A stretch of 64,000 bases of DNA from Ampullaceana balthica. Taxonomy: Eukaryota; Mollusca; Gastropoda; Lymnaeidae. A program made the position numbers and the translations under genes. The DNA lies in NCBI GenBank assembly GCA_944989445.1, contig CALYLW010000285.1:1805299-1869298 (forward strand), in the 5' to 3' direction. Under the pieces are notes generated by a model. That model saw only the letters and a program-made list of their open reading frames with translations. It searched no databases and had not been told where the DNA came from. Shown here in pieces: positions 1-10,402 of this stretch. How positions within the stretch are numbered: position 1 is the stretch's first letter; every line of letters begins with the position of its first letter.

Positions 1-856
1 TATGGGCATGTTAAGTCATTTCAGGTAAAGCTCTCCCTGTTCTCAACGCAAGCAGGTGAAAACAAAATTTTTCAATTGCCCTTTGCTGAAACAGAAAACC
101 GTTTCTGGTGAAATGGCTGACAAGTACAAGGCTCAGTTGGATGTCTTAGCTGTGGAATTTGAAAGGAGGTTCCAAAACTTCAAGAACCTGGAACCTCTCT
201 TCAATCATCAGTTCGCCATTAAAGGCAGTAGCTTTTTCAGCCTCAGAGGGTATATAATTAGAGCTGCTTGACTACAAGGAGATTATTACATGAAAGAGAA
301 GTTCAAGTCAGTTCTTTTGCTGGAGTTTATGGATGTTTTCCAGCAGCAGCTTTTCCACTCTTTAAAAACTTTCGGGCTAAACTTTGTCACTATTGGGTCC
401 ACATACAACTGTGAGCAAGCTTTTTCTTGTATGAAAATAAACAAGTCTAGGAACAGATCGATATTGAATGAATGCAATTTGAATGCAGTCATGCGAATCA
501 CAACCAGTAAACTGGTCACACACGCAGTTCAAGAACATTATCCAAGATTGTTAACAATAACATACTTCGCATTTAATAGACTTGTACACTATGGTAAGCT
601 TGTATGTAAATTACGTTCCTACTTCTTCATAGTCCTTATGACAGGTAACAATAAACTTTTGTTGAAATAGTCATGAATAGTGTAATGTACAGGTGTAATC
701 GATTGCGATAAACATTTACATGTTTAAAATTTTCAATAATTCATATTTTATACTTTTTAAATTGTAATTGAAGCAGACAAAATATCTATATCCGGCACAC
801 CTGTAAAAATAAAATCTGGAATGCGGCCCTCCGTAGAAAAAGTTTGCCCACCCCTG
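1..856 (+). mobile_element. hAT DNA transposon, 3' part (5' end lies outside the window)
   Basis: The stretch ends at 856 with a 3' terminal inverted repeat whose complement reads CAGGGGTGGGCAAACTTTTT, a form common at hAT termini. It is preceded by a frame that resembles a hAT-type transposase C-terminus (56-670). The 8 bases after it, CTCTATGG, would be the target duplication, but the partner copy is outside the window. From 671 to 836 the sequence is AT-rich non-coding tail. Confidence 0.75.
56..670 (+). pseudogene. hAT transposase C-terminal fragment (GTF2IRD2/ZBED-like), broken
   Basis: Two open stretches (56-271 and 290-670) lie in the same frame and are separated by a TGA at 269-271. 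The first has the FERRFQNFKNLEP stretch seen in animal proteins derived from hAT transposases. The second has the C-terminal dimerisation signature: GSTYNCEQAFSCMKINKSRN, followed by LNAVMRI. In this family that region brings transposase subunits together. No BED finger or catalytic core is visible here; they would lie upstream of the window. The internal stop and the small size mean it is not functional. It could be a relic of a domesticated host gene rather than of the transposon, but the terminal repeat at 837-856 favours the transposon. Confidence 0.75.
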
Positions 857-922
857 CTCTATGGATTCGATTAATTTTATGCAAACACGGCCAGTGAGCA
901 GTTTTAATATGTAGTTTTAAAG

Positions 923-1553
923 CTCATCAGATTTATTGCTCAGACATGAGTATCATCAGCTTTATTGCTCAGACATGAGTCTCAGCTTTATTGCTCGGAC
1001 ATGAGTCTCAGCTGTATTGCTCGACTCATGAGTCTCAGCTTTATTGCTCGGACAGGAGTCTCATCAGTTTTATTGCTCGGACATGAGTCTCAGCTTTATT
1101 GCTCGACTCATGAGTCTCAGCTTTATTGCTCGAACATGAGTCTCGTCAGCTTTATTGCTCGGACATGAGTCTCATCAGCTTTATTGCTCGGACATGAGTC
1201 TCATCAGCTTTATTGCTCAAACACTAGTCTCAGCTTTATTGCTCGAACATGAGTCTCAGCTTTATTGCTCGGACATGAGTCTCATCTTTATTGCTCTGAC
1301 ATGAGCCTCAGCTTTATTGTTCAGACATGAGTCTCATCTGCTTTATTGCTCGGACATGAGTCTCAGCTTTATTGCTCGGACATGAGTCTCAGCTTTATTG
1401 CTCAGTCATGAGTCTCATCTGCTTTATTGCTCAGACATGAGTCTCAGCTTTATTGCTCGGACATGAGTCTCAGCTTTATTGCTCGGACATGAGTCTCATC
1501 AGCTTTATTGCTCGGGCATGAGTCTCGGATTTATTGCTCGGACATGAGTCTCG
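923..1553. repeat. Minisatellite, 26-30 bp unit, about 22 copies
   Basis: The core TTTATTGCTCGGACATGAGT is repeated head to tail. Spacers alternate between CTCAGC and CTCATCAGC, so the unit length varies between about 26 and 30 bp. The open frame through it is a by-product of the repeat. The array abuts the LINE relic that begins at 1554. Confidence 0.95.
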
Positions 1554-2160
1554 CCTCTTGGGGGGAGTTTTCTCTGCATAAATCGGCGTATATTGTTTTA
1601 CTAGTCCTGTATGAAACTTTACGGATGTGGAGCTGGGAGTGTTGAGTTGATGTTTTCTTCCCAAAGATCTGCTTAATCTCCCCACAGTTGTCATCCAGCC
1701 AGTCTTGATGCTCCCTAATGGTTGGTAAAAGGGTTTGAGAAGGTTTTCTGTAAACATGTTCTCTGAAAGCAAACGCTCTACACGTTCTGGTTTTTCAGCG
1801 TTGTGGATTTTAGTTGATTTTTCAAGGCAGACTCAAGATACTGTTTATTGCTGGGCCAATTTAGTTTAGTGACGTTCTGTTGTTTTTGGGATTCTATTCC
1901 CTCGTGGGCATGTTTGGAGCAGAATGCGGTTATTAATCTTTTTGATGATAAGACGGTGGTCTCTCCAGAATTGGGAACCAAAGGGGTATTCGGTCATGCA
2001 CACATCCTGACTGTATTTCTTCCTGTAAATAACGTAATCTTTGAGATTACAGTCTTTGGAGCGAGTGTGCATCTGTGATGTCTGATTTCTTTTAGGAAGT
2101 CTGAATTTGTGATCAGCAATTGATTTTCTCACCATATATCTTTGAATTGTTCGAGAAAGG
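1554..2160 (-). pseudogene. LINE endonuclease/linker relic, frameshifted
   Basis: Read on the minus strand, 2135-1866 resembles the end of an APE-type LINE endonuclease: FRLPKRN, a DYVI motif, and WRDHRLI where families usually have W-T/S-D-H-R/S-L. After frameshifts, 1790-1554 continues in another frame with HQDWLDDNCGEIK, resembling the HQDWFD-N-D-EI linker between endonuclease and reverse transcriptase. No reverse transcriptase motif remains and both ends are lost. It resembles the endonuclease C-terminus of the intact LINE at 56097-59450 but is clearly diverged. Assignment was made by motif reading alone. Confidence 0.65.
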
Positions 2161-2200
2161 GACCAGTAACTAAGCTTACAACTTTGTCAGTGGCGCAGAG

Positions 2201-2308
2201 TTCAAGATGTGTCACTAGATCAAAGATGTGTCACAGGATCAAAGATGTGTCACTAGATCAAAGATGTGTCACTAGATCAAAGATGTGTCACTAGATCAAA
2301 GATGTGTG
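2201..2308. repeat. Minisatellite, 19-bp unit, about 5.5 copies
   Basis: The unit CAAAGATGTGTCACTAGAT repeats at 19-bp spacing, with one variant (CACAGGAT). Confidence 0.95.
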
Positions 2309-2609
2309 TGCCCTGTCCCCAACATTGGTGGAAAAAAGTGTTCTTTTTGTATTACCGTATAAACTCGCATATAAGCATACATCACATGTAAGCCGACCCA
2401 CTAAAACTGATTTTAAAATGGCCAGTTTTTGCAACAAAAAAATGCATATAAGCCTACCATACAATTGTTTAACTTTACTCCATATTTTTGGTTAATACAA
2501 ATTTGTTACTGTAAAATGTTTACTTTTATGTTACATAACAGTTTGTTACACAGTGGCGTAGCTAGAACTTTTGCCGCCCAGGGTGGTCTCCAATTTGCCG
2601 CCCTTTTTA

Positions 2610-3012
2610 GGGACCGTCCATAAATGACGTCACGCAGCTGGGGGGGGGGAGTCACACATTTGTGACGATGTGTGACGAGGGGGGGGTGTTTAAGAAATGT
2701 GACGTCACTTCAAAACGCGTAAAAGTAAATAAAATTTCCACTTAAATATTTGATTACTGACACTTTATTTAATGACGTTCATGTCAAACGTGTGTTACGA
2801 TATTAGAGTGCAGTCTTACACTAAAAACATACTTAAATGACAATTTTTTTTTATTTGAAACATGCTCATTTTCAAACAGAAAATACGGCTTTTATGGGGG
2901 GGGGGAATCAAAGCTTTGTGACGTCTTATTGAAGAAGGGGTCTAAATTTTTGTGACGACGTGTGACGAGAGGGGGATCAGCCAAAATTGCGTGACGTCAT
3001 TTATGGACGGCC
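2610..3012. mobile_element. MITE with CCGTCCATAAATGACGTCA terminal inverted repeats
   Basis: The left end (GGACCGTCCATAAATGACGT...) and the complemented right end (GGCCGTCCATAAATGACGT...) form inverted repeats of about 25 bp. Subterminal TGTGACGA...GGGGG motifs also occur inverted inside each end. No coding capacity was seen. It is nested in the hAT at 2551-4962. The target duplication is unclear, so the superfamily is not assigned. Confidence 0.75.
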
Positions 3013-3439
3013 AGTTAGTCGATTATATTATGGTTTTTATAAATTAATAAACATGAATAAGCAATTTTAATTGAAACGAAGTAAAGGTGGGGAACATTTT
3101 ACCATTGCATGCCATATTTATGTAAGCAGTAATAAAAGAGGCCGCATAAGATTATTTACCTATAAATACAAATTTATAAAATACAATATACTTTTTTTTA
3201 AAGGCCACTAGAAATTTACCCAGGTATCATGTCCTGCCCCCCCCCATGAGACAAAACATATTTCCAAATTTACACACACACAAACACATTACCAATCACT
3301 ATTATTTTATTTTTGTATTTATAAATAAATGATTTTTTTATTTACAAACAAAGAAATTGTATATATTGGTATGTAAACAAATTTATAGCTTTACTTTCCT
3401 AACTTTCATAATAGAAAAATCGTGCATTATGCTATAAAA

Positions 3440-4200
3440 ATTAAAATTCTTTGAAATATCATGTTCTATGGACAGTATTGCAAGCTTTTGTCGTCTTTAA
3501 TCGCTCTTGGTGGAGCGAAGATAATTTTTTATCAACTTCAGTTTGGAGAAGCTCCTTTCATAACTAGCGACACTGATAGCAATAGTTGAAAAAATTTATA
3601 GCAAAATTGCAATGTTGGGCACAGAATTTTCCAATCTATACTGTTGAATAAATTGTAATAGATCAAGGAGGCCTTTTCCTTCGTTTTTCTAACATAAAAT
3701 CTTGTAGTGTATGTACAGCCATAAAAACCTGGATTCTTTTTCTTTCAGTATGGAACTGTTCTTTATCGATGTCAATAAATGCAGTTATTTGATGTTCAAA
3801 TGCTTCATTTTGTAGGTTACATGGTATTAAATACGATTATTTTCTTACAAGGACATGCAACTCATCAAAGCGTTCTTTTATTATTCCATCCATGGATAAA
3901 AACATTTCTCGATGTACTTCTTTTTCTAAAGATAGAACCACGTCTTTTTAATTTTCCCCACGCATATTTTTTTTCCTAACTCCGCGTTCAGTTAATATCT
4001 CCACCTCTTCACAAATTGTTTGGCTCATATAACATCTTTTTTCTTTTAGCACATCTCTTTGTTCCATGCAATGGGTTTGAATTAATTTAAAAAATGACGG
4101 GTTCCCATAAATTGAGATAACATAGAAGAGAAAAAGATTGCACTGAATCGAGTAAAATTTCAGCATTCGATCTCGTTTTACTAGTTACTTCTTCAATTGT
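3440..4200 (-). pseudogene. hAT transposase, ZMYM1-like C-terminus, degenerate
   Basis: On the minus strand 3571-3509 reads VASYERSFSKLKLIKNYLRS, the hAT C-terminal dimerisation core (families show VASGERSFSKLK-IKNYLRS). It continues to LAILSIEHDI near 3450 with an internal stop. Upstream frames (e.g. 4166-3948) are broken. This is the transposase class often annotated as zinc finger MYM-type protein 1-like. It lies inside the terminal repeats of the hAT at 2551-4962 and is almost certainly that element's own dead gene. Confidence 0.75.
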
Positions 4201-5144
4201 AAATTTTTCCAAGACGCTTGAAATTTTAAAGTACTGGTATGTCTTTTTTTCGAAATTATCTATGCCTATTGTGGTGTTTATTAAAGGAGAAATTTGAATA
4301 TTTTCATATTCTTATCATAAATCTTAATGATTTTCCATAATTCAACTTATTTACACATTACTTTAATAAATTGGATAGGCGTAACAGTTTTAATGAATAA
4401 CCGCAAGTTAATAAAAAACACAAATTGTTTGTACTACTTTAATGCAATAAAAGCAAAATAAATAAAAAATGTAATAACTTACCTTACAATAATTTTCTGA
4501 AAACTTAAACAGTAATATAAATGACTACTTGCAAGTTTAACACAATATTTGAACCACCATGCCTTGTACGTACGTCTTCACGCATCAATCTGCGAATGTC
4601 AAAATTCCACGTTAAAACTGTCGTGGCGATAATAATAGAACACATTTTTCGGCCTAGTGGTGATGTGTTTTTTTGAGTAATTTTCTTATAAAAGAGTAAT
4701 CTGTGACATATACCGCTTAGCTTTCAAAAAAAATGATACATTTTTTGAGCGATTTAAAATTTTTGAACGGTTTTGCATTAGTTATAATATCCACTATGTA
4801 ATAAAAAATGTGAGAATCCGTTAATGAAGACTCGAAATGTCCCCCTTCAAAAGAAAAAGGGCGGTTGTCGGAAATGGTTGTACTTTTCAAATGCCCACAA
4901 ATGCGCCCCCTTAATGAGTGCCGCCCGGGGCGGACCGCCCCCCTCCCCTAGCTACGCCACTGTTGTTACACCTTTTGGAATGACACAAAAACGTGTTCTG
5001 CTCTTTCCACCTTTTTGCTATCATAATGTCTGAACCTCCGCTCATTAGTTGTTCACAACTGATGGTTAACGAAGTATATATATATATCCATTTGTTAGTA
5101 ATCTGTAATGAATGACGACCCCCTTTCCAGTCCATGACGGACTA

Positions 5145-5237
5145 TGGGGCAAGTGAAGTACCTGGGCTCGAACCCACGACTCGGGATCAGCCTCGGATCG
5201 ATAGGCCAGTGCGCTACCACTTAGACCATTGCGCCCC
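5145..5237 (-). repeat. tRNA-like SINE head
   Basis: Read on the minus strand it starts GGGGCGCAATGGTC and ends CTTGCCCC, so the acceptor ends can pair. It has an A-box-like TGGTCTAAGTGGTAGCGC and a B-box-like GGTTCGAGCCC, the split pol III promoter of tRNA genes. The length (about 93 nt) and a non-pairing anticodon arm argue against a working tRNA. A tRNA-derived SINE is more likely. It lies inside the TIR transposon at 2355-5415. Confidence 0.6.
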
Positions 5238-5415
5238 AGCAATCTGTAGACACAACCAAATAAAGAGTCAGATAGCGATGAAAATGTGTGGCTGGAAAAT
5301 TCGCATTTGTGTCTGTCCGTGTGTCCATTTTGTTTTATGCGCATATAAGCCGACCCCCTGATTTCAGTTTTGTATTTTATAGCTCTAAATTCGGCTTATA
5401 TGTGAGCAGATACGG

Positions 5416-5780
5416 TAACTAAAACTCTCCCAAAGTTAGATAAGTGATCAGAATTGTGTGTAAGATGTGTCTGAAGGGCCCGCATGGACCATGTTTCTCA
5501 AAACACCACTGTCAGGACTTATTTTAACATTTTGCCATCAAGAAATTCACACAGCTATTATAGGTAAATCATGTTTATAAGCAGGTCAAGTAAAAGTTCA
5601 AATCATACATTGTGCAAATTAGGTATGCTAATTAGAATAATTGTGGGGTTATATTTTCTTTAGCAAGGATTATATTACCTTATTCATTTTCCTGTAAGAC
5701 TTTATAAGGTTATATACTTATGAATGGGTAAGGTTATTGGTTTACTTTTTAAAATAAATTTTGATGAAAATTATGTTTTA
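5416..5780. other. AT-rich intergenic DNA
   Basis: Nothing recognisable was seen. The sequence is AT-rich without a coherent open frame or tandem structure. Confidence 0.6.
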
Positions 5781-6315
5781 CTAGCTGACCCGCGGCGTAG
5801 CATACGCCCCTAATGATTTAGTGACGGGTGAAGACTTCCTGAAAGACAGGGTTGTCAAAATGGGGTGGGTTTGGGCAAACAACTGTGAGTGAATGAAAAG
5901 CAAGAACTCTGGAGAGACCCGCGGCGTATCACCCGTAAAAAATGACGGGAGTGTTCGGCTGAAATCTATTTATTTTGAAAAAAATGCACTTTTTTAGGGC
6001 GCCTACGGCGCCCACCTTTTTCAAAATCCCAACCAATTAGTCCTTGTTTGATCAATACGAAATATTAAACTTTCTGAAATGTACACAAAGTATTTTATAA
6101 CTTTTTACATTGTTCCCTTTTTACAAAATTAAAATATCAGCGAAAACAATGACGTCATATAATTTTGTTTTACAGCGCATATTTTATTTGCACACCTTTT
6201 GATGCATTGGTGCAGTAATTTGGTGCGCTGTTTTCTAAAATTAGTATCTGTTGAACATACTTGCAGCTTGGTGTCTCGCAGGGTCCAACCACGAAGAGAA
6301 TTATTATATATATAT
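5781..6315 (-). mobile_element. Non-autonomous Helitron-like element, minus strand
   Basis: The minus-strand 3' end is a hairpin (GGCGTA-TGC-TACGCC) followed by GCGGGTCAGCTAG, with T after CTAG; this is a textbook Helitron terminus, CTAG at 5781-5784. The minus-strand 5' side, near 6315, is TATATA...ATTCTCTTC, shared with the element at 14566-15418. A second terminus-like hairpin (CCCGTCAT...ACGGG) at 5931-5948 and the perfect hairpin GGGCGCC-TAC-GGCGCCC at 5998-6014 lie within, suggesting nested or composite copies. No Rep/helicase coding was seen. Confidence 0.7.
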
Positions 6316-6429
6316 TTACGCTCAATTATGTAGCCTAACGCTAAGGGACATCACTCTGCTTTTTTAAAAATTGGATAATCATTTTGGTTTCCAGATTAAC
6401 ATTAAACACCCTCCACACTATTATTAATA

Positions 6430-6775
6430 ATTGAACAATTTCATGCGGACGTTCGATAAGAGGAATTTGTGGTGCAGTAATTTGGTGCGCTTCTTTCTAA
6501 AATTACTTTACAAATCGTGTGGTGATTAGCACTGTAAAAAAAAATTATATACATACTTTGTGTACATTTCAGGAATATATAAGGATATGTTACTTTGGCT
6601 TTTGCAACAAAAAAAAACATTTTAAAAATACTTTGTGTACATTTAAGAAAGTTTAATATTACGTATTTATCACACAATGACAAGTTAGTTGGGCTTTTGA
6701 AAAAGGTGGGTGCCGTATGCACCCTTAAAAAAGGGGGCGCAGCAGGCGCCACGGCGCCGAAGCACTAACTAGTAC
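6430..6775. mobile_element. Inverted relative of the 5985-6240 Helitron segment
   Basis: Reading 6740 down to 6470 reproduces, with divergence, the order found at 5985-6240: a GGCGCC-rich hairpin, a CACCTTTTTCAAAA stretch, AATATTAAACTTTCT, and GTACACAAAGTATTTT. The two copies face each other across about 230 bp. The related copy at 8440-8858 shares the same blocks. No coding capacity was seen. Confidence 0.6.
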
Positions 6776-7094
6776 ATATAGATTCTGGAAAAAAAGGCCT
6801 CCGTCTTTCTTTGACACAGGTATGTGGGAAAGGCTCCGTCTTAAGAAGCTAAATTAATTAATATACTCATAACGCACTGCCGACTGCTGTTTAGGGGTGT
6901 TAAAAAATAACAATTCCTATATCTCAGTAGTCAGTAGTCAAAGTGACACAGGCACAAACAATTTTATTTTTAAAATATTATTTAAGATAATTTCAAATGC
7001 AATCAATTACTTTTAATAAGATTAATCTCTCCTTTTCTCGTTGTGAATAGTAAAAATAAAATTGGCATGATTTATACATTTATAAAAAATATAA
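6776..7094. other. AT-rich intergenic DNA
   Basis: No gene or repeat was recognised. It ends where a Helitron 5' terminus begins. Confidence 0.5.
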
Positions 7095-8436
7095 TCCTAT
7101 ATAATAAAAGGCAAGTTTGTGTCCGTTCTGTTCGGTCATCTATAGCGATTGGTCCCTCAAACACATAGGACGCCTACAGCCAATTTAACACGTTTACGCG
7201 GACGTTCAAAACGAGTTATTTTTGGTGCAGTATTTCTTCCAAGACTTTATTTTGAATTATGCGCGTTGGGATTTATAGTAAAAAGCACTGCTTTTACGAG
7301 TTATTTATTTTAACTATAATGAATAGTATTTTTGACGTGATGAACATGTAATGCCTTTCGAGACGGCTGTTGGAGGAGAGTTACAACATGCCACCGACCG
7401 GGTTGCGGAAAGTCCTTGGACGGGATTTGTTGCTCGTTAATAATAATTTACTTTCATCTTAGGTTACAGGCGAGAAATGATTAGTGCAGTTATTTAGAAT
7501 GGGCGAGAGACAGATATTTTTCGCACTTCTACATTGGTCTAGGTCATTGTTACTCAATGTCGTGGTCCGCGGAACGGTACCGCCCCGTGGGTCATCCGCC
7601 GCCGTTCCGAAGAAGTTATCAAGAAATAACAGAAAACTATAATTATAATCTTCCATTTGCACCAATTAATACTAACCTTGTAGAATATGTTGTTTTTTAT
7701 GGGTTTTTTGTTGTTGTTTTTTTGTGTGCAATAAGCACATAAAATGAAAAAAGATAATAAAATAAATTACAATATCGCTACCACTTCAGAATATATAAAA
7801 TAGTGTACGAGTCCCTCAAGCAATGGAAAAAAATTATCTCCGGTCCGCCAAAACTAGAAATTTTGAGAACCACTGTTCTAGAGTCATGTTTACACATCTT
7901 TGATTTGTTTGTGAAATTGACCAATAACTATGTTTACAGCACTTTTATTATATCCTGAGGCATTGAACTTTTTATTAAATCCTTTATATTAACTCGTGGC
8001 GTTTGCATGATGCCTCGCTTGCTTGATTGATTGTTTGCCAAGAAAACTTTGGATCGATTTTAACCCACTTCCCCATGTGCTAGCGAGCTGAAATTTTGCA
8101 GGCGGACTCATGCCGACGATAAAAATGATCTATTAAAATTTGAGATCGATGGAGATTACTGTAATTAAAGTAATAAATTTTTAGATTATCTCTATGTAGC
8201 ATGTACATTTTTCTGCTAAAGTGTCGCGGCGCGTGTTATATTGAACAACCTTTTTAATACTTTCCTGTCGTGCGGTGCGGTGCGTATTATATTAACGATA
8301 CTTTTTAAAAAATATATTCCCGATCTGTAAAGTTTATGCTAGTCTGTCGCGCGGTGCACATTATATTAAACATGTTTTACGAGACATAACTAAAATTTTG
8401 AATTTTTGGATTTACGTGTGATGCGTATTATAATGA
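7095..8436 (+). mobile_element. Helitron, plus strand, interrupted by a hAT-like MITE
   Basis: It starts TCCTATATAATAAAAGG after an A, the conserved 5' end of many animal Helitrons. The first 350 bp match, inverted, the element at 33245-33577. From about 7990 to 8436 it matches, inverted, 29880-30180. This part contains diverged direct repeats of about 60-70 bp around GCGGTGCGTATTATATT. No Rep/helicase frame was found, so it is non-autonomous. The 3' boundary is uncertain because another element's CTAG end begins at 8440. Confidence 0.6.
7545..7875. mobile_element. Short hAT-like non-autonomous element
   Basis: The right end TTTTGAGAACCACTG and left end CATTGTTACTCAA resemble the CAGTGGTTCTCAA termini of hAT families. 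The flanks GTCTAGGT and TTCTAGAG agree at only five of eight positions, compatible with a decayed 8-bp duplication. No coding sequence was seen. Confidence 0.5.
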
Positions 8437-8439
8437 ACA

Positions 8440-8858
8440 CTAGTGTATTACCCGTCAAAAATGACGGAAATTTTTAGCTAAAACCTATCTATTTTGAAAA
8501 AATGCACTTTTTTCAAAAGCCCAACTAACTTGTCCTTGTTTGATGAATACGAAATATTAAACTTTCTGAAATGCACGAAAAGTATTTTATAATATGTAGG
8601 AGTTGTAGGGCGCCTACGGCGCCCCTTTGTTTTTTATTTTATAATTAACCATCATCAAATCCTCTTTTTACATTGTTCCCTTTTTCAAAATTAAAATATG
8701 AGCTAAAACAATGACATCATATAATATTTTGTACAGCGCATCTTTAATTTGCACACCTTTTGATGCATTGGTGCAGTGATTTGGTGCGCTGCTTTCTAAA
8801 ATTAGTAGCGTCACGGACAGATACTAGAGACGTGACAGAGATTGAAAATTATGTATAT
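8440..8858 (-). mobile_element. Short non-autonomous Helitron, minus strand
   Basis: The minus-strand 3' end is hairpin CCGTCA-TTTT-TGACGG plus GTAATACACTAG, followed by T. The perfect hairpin GGGCGCC-TAC-GGCGCCC sits at about 8609-8625. The other end, near 8858, carries TATACATAATTTT and resembles the end of the copy at 46565-46842. It is about 0.4 kb and has no coding capacity. Confidence 0.7.
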
Positions 8859-9431
8859 TGATAATTTAAGTTATTTCTTTGATGTAAAGGATTTATAGTC
8901 AAAACAATTGTTTTTTTTTACGTTTTTTTTCCTCTATAAGTATTTTTTATCCGTGATCTAGACTGTCTTATATAATTAAAAGACAATTTTAAAACTTGCT
9001 TAAGTTATTTGTACTGACGAACGCATTAGCCGAGACGTCTAAGTTTGTATTAGTTGATTAATAAAACTTTAATTTATTGTTTTGATTGCAAAATTTGTTT
9101 GTGTATTTTGTATTTTAAATATCATCACTAATCGTCGTAATCTAAAAGTGATTTGGAATAGATACGTTAGTAACCTTTTTTTTATATAAATCCTTGCTTT
9201 TAAATGTGTCATAATTTTTCTACCCATTAGATGTTGCGTGATATTTTGTTTTAATATGTTAATATGTGTCTACCTATAAATGAACAAAATATAAACCTAT
9301 TTATCAATTTATTAACCAACCCTTTTGTACACCCTGTTACCAAAATCCACATCAATCCACCCAGCAACTTATCCTTCCATCAAGCCATCAAGCAAACTCG
9401 CCAAAATAATCCACATCCGTAATTTCTAACA
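8859..9431. other. AT-rich intergenic DNA
   Basis: No gene was recognised. The last 100 bp become C-rich (ATCCATC-like words) and grade into the minisatellite. Confidence 0.5.
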
Positions 9432-9913
9432 TCTCATCCACATTCTATCAATCCCGTCTGGCTGTGATTTCATCCACATTCAATCCATCCCGTCTGGCTG
9501 TGATTTCATCCACATTCAATCCATCCCGTCTGGCTGTGATTTCATCCACATTCAATCCATCCCTTTCTGGATGTGATCTCAACCACATTCAACCCATCCC
9601 TTTCTGGCTGTGATCTCAACCACATTCAATCCATCCCTTTCTGGCTGTGATCTCAACCACAATCAACCCATCACTTTCTGTCTGTGATCTCAACCACATT
9701 CAATTCCTCCCGTCTGGCTGTGATCTCATCCACATTCAATCCATCCCTTTCTGGCTTTGATCTCATCCACATTCAATCCATCCCTTTCTGGCTGTGATCT
9801 CATCCACATTCAATCCATCCCTTTCTGGCTTTGATCTCATCCACATTCAATCCATCCCGTCTAAATGTGATCTCATCCACGTTCAATCCCTCCCGTCTGG
9901 CTGTGATCTCATC
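9432..9913. repeat. Minisatellite, 36-37 bp unit, about 13 copies
   Basis: The unit contains CATCCACATTCAATCCATCC and GTCTGGCTGTGATCT. Length alternates 36/37 bp through CCCGTCTGG versus CCCTTTCTGG. The following 80 bp (ending TACCTACATAGCACTCAGT) reappear at 30240-30310, where only about one unit precedes them. Confidence 0.95.
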
Positions 9914-10275
9914 CACGTCTCTGGGCGTCGGGATTTATTTCTATCTACCTACATAGCACTCAGTCTACTTACATCACATATCTCCCTTTCTAAATGTATT
10001 TCCTTGTTTACACACATCTCTCTAGTACTTCTCCATCAAACTAACTTTCTTCACATCTACATTTCAACCCGCTGTACTAACATCCTAATCTTCTATTCAT
10101 GAATCCATCTAGACTTAGCCTCGGCTTCTTGCTGTGTGACAGTTGAAATTCAAGTCTTTGGAGTCACCGGTATGTCTAGAGATAAGATAGCATTAAAAAT
10201 AACGCCTCTCCTTTTTTTTGGTTTTTTTTTGTTTGTTTGTTTGTTGGCCTGGGCTAATATACCCCAAGTCGAATT
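9914..10275. other. Intergenic DNA with a short (TTTG)n tract
   Basis: It contains T-rich sequence and a TTTGTTTG microsatellite around 10214-10245. No gene was seen. Confidence 0.6.
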
Positions 10276-10402
10276 TAATAATAATAATAATAATAATTGA
10301 TATTTTATATAGCGCTGTATCCCAGCATGGAACCGGGCTCACAGCGCTTTACATGGAGATCATAACATTTATATAATAATTAAATAACCATTCATACAAT
10401 AA
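10276..10402. repeat. (AAT)n tract followed by an AGCGCTGT hairpin repeat
   Basis: Several AAT/ATA trinucleotides lead into TTTATATAGCGCTGT. AGCGCTGT (10311-10318) pairs with ACAGCGCT (10341-10348). This resembles a widespread invertebrate retroposon tail motif. The Helitron at 10403 is inserted just downstream of it. Confidence 0.6.

Larger units (their letters stand above)
2551..4962 (-). mobile_element. hAT transposon with perfect 8-bp target duplication
   Basis: Left terminus CAGTGGCGTAGCTAG and right terminus CTAGCTACGCCACTG are perfect inverted repeats. The flanks TTGTTACA (2543-2550) and TTGTTACA (4963-4970) are an exact 8-bp target duplication, the hAT signature. Short G-rich/C-rich subterminal stretches (GCCGCCC and GGGCGGC) follow each end. 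Inside lie a degenerate transposase on the minus strand and a second element (2610-3012). The identical target duplication suggests a fairly recent insertion, although the transposase is broken. Confidence 0.9.
2355..5415. mobile_element. TIR DNA transposon with TA target duplication, host of nested insertions
   Basis: Left end TA-CCGTATAAACTCGCATATAAG (TA at 2353-2354) and right end, complemented, TA-CCGTATCTGCTCACATATAAG (TA at 5416-5417) form imperfect inverted repeats of about 25 bp. A second, inverted ATATAAGCCGACC-type motif lies just inside each end. The TA duplication fits the Tc1/mariner/pogo supergroup, but no transposase of that group is visible, so the family is unassigned. The interior is largely a younger hAT (2551-4962) plus a tRNA-headed sequence (5145-5237). 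The DNA proper to the outer element is probably under 700 bp, that is, MITE-sized. Confidence 0.65.

Noticed and set aside
965..1168. Open frame with a repeated LSCIAR/QLYCS pattern
   Set aside because: It is a translation of the 26-30 bp minisatellite with no start context or homologue.
5145..5237. Functional tRNA gene
   Set aside because: Too long, with no pairing anticodon arm, and located within a transposon. Kept as a SINE head.
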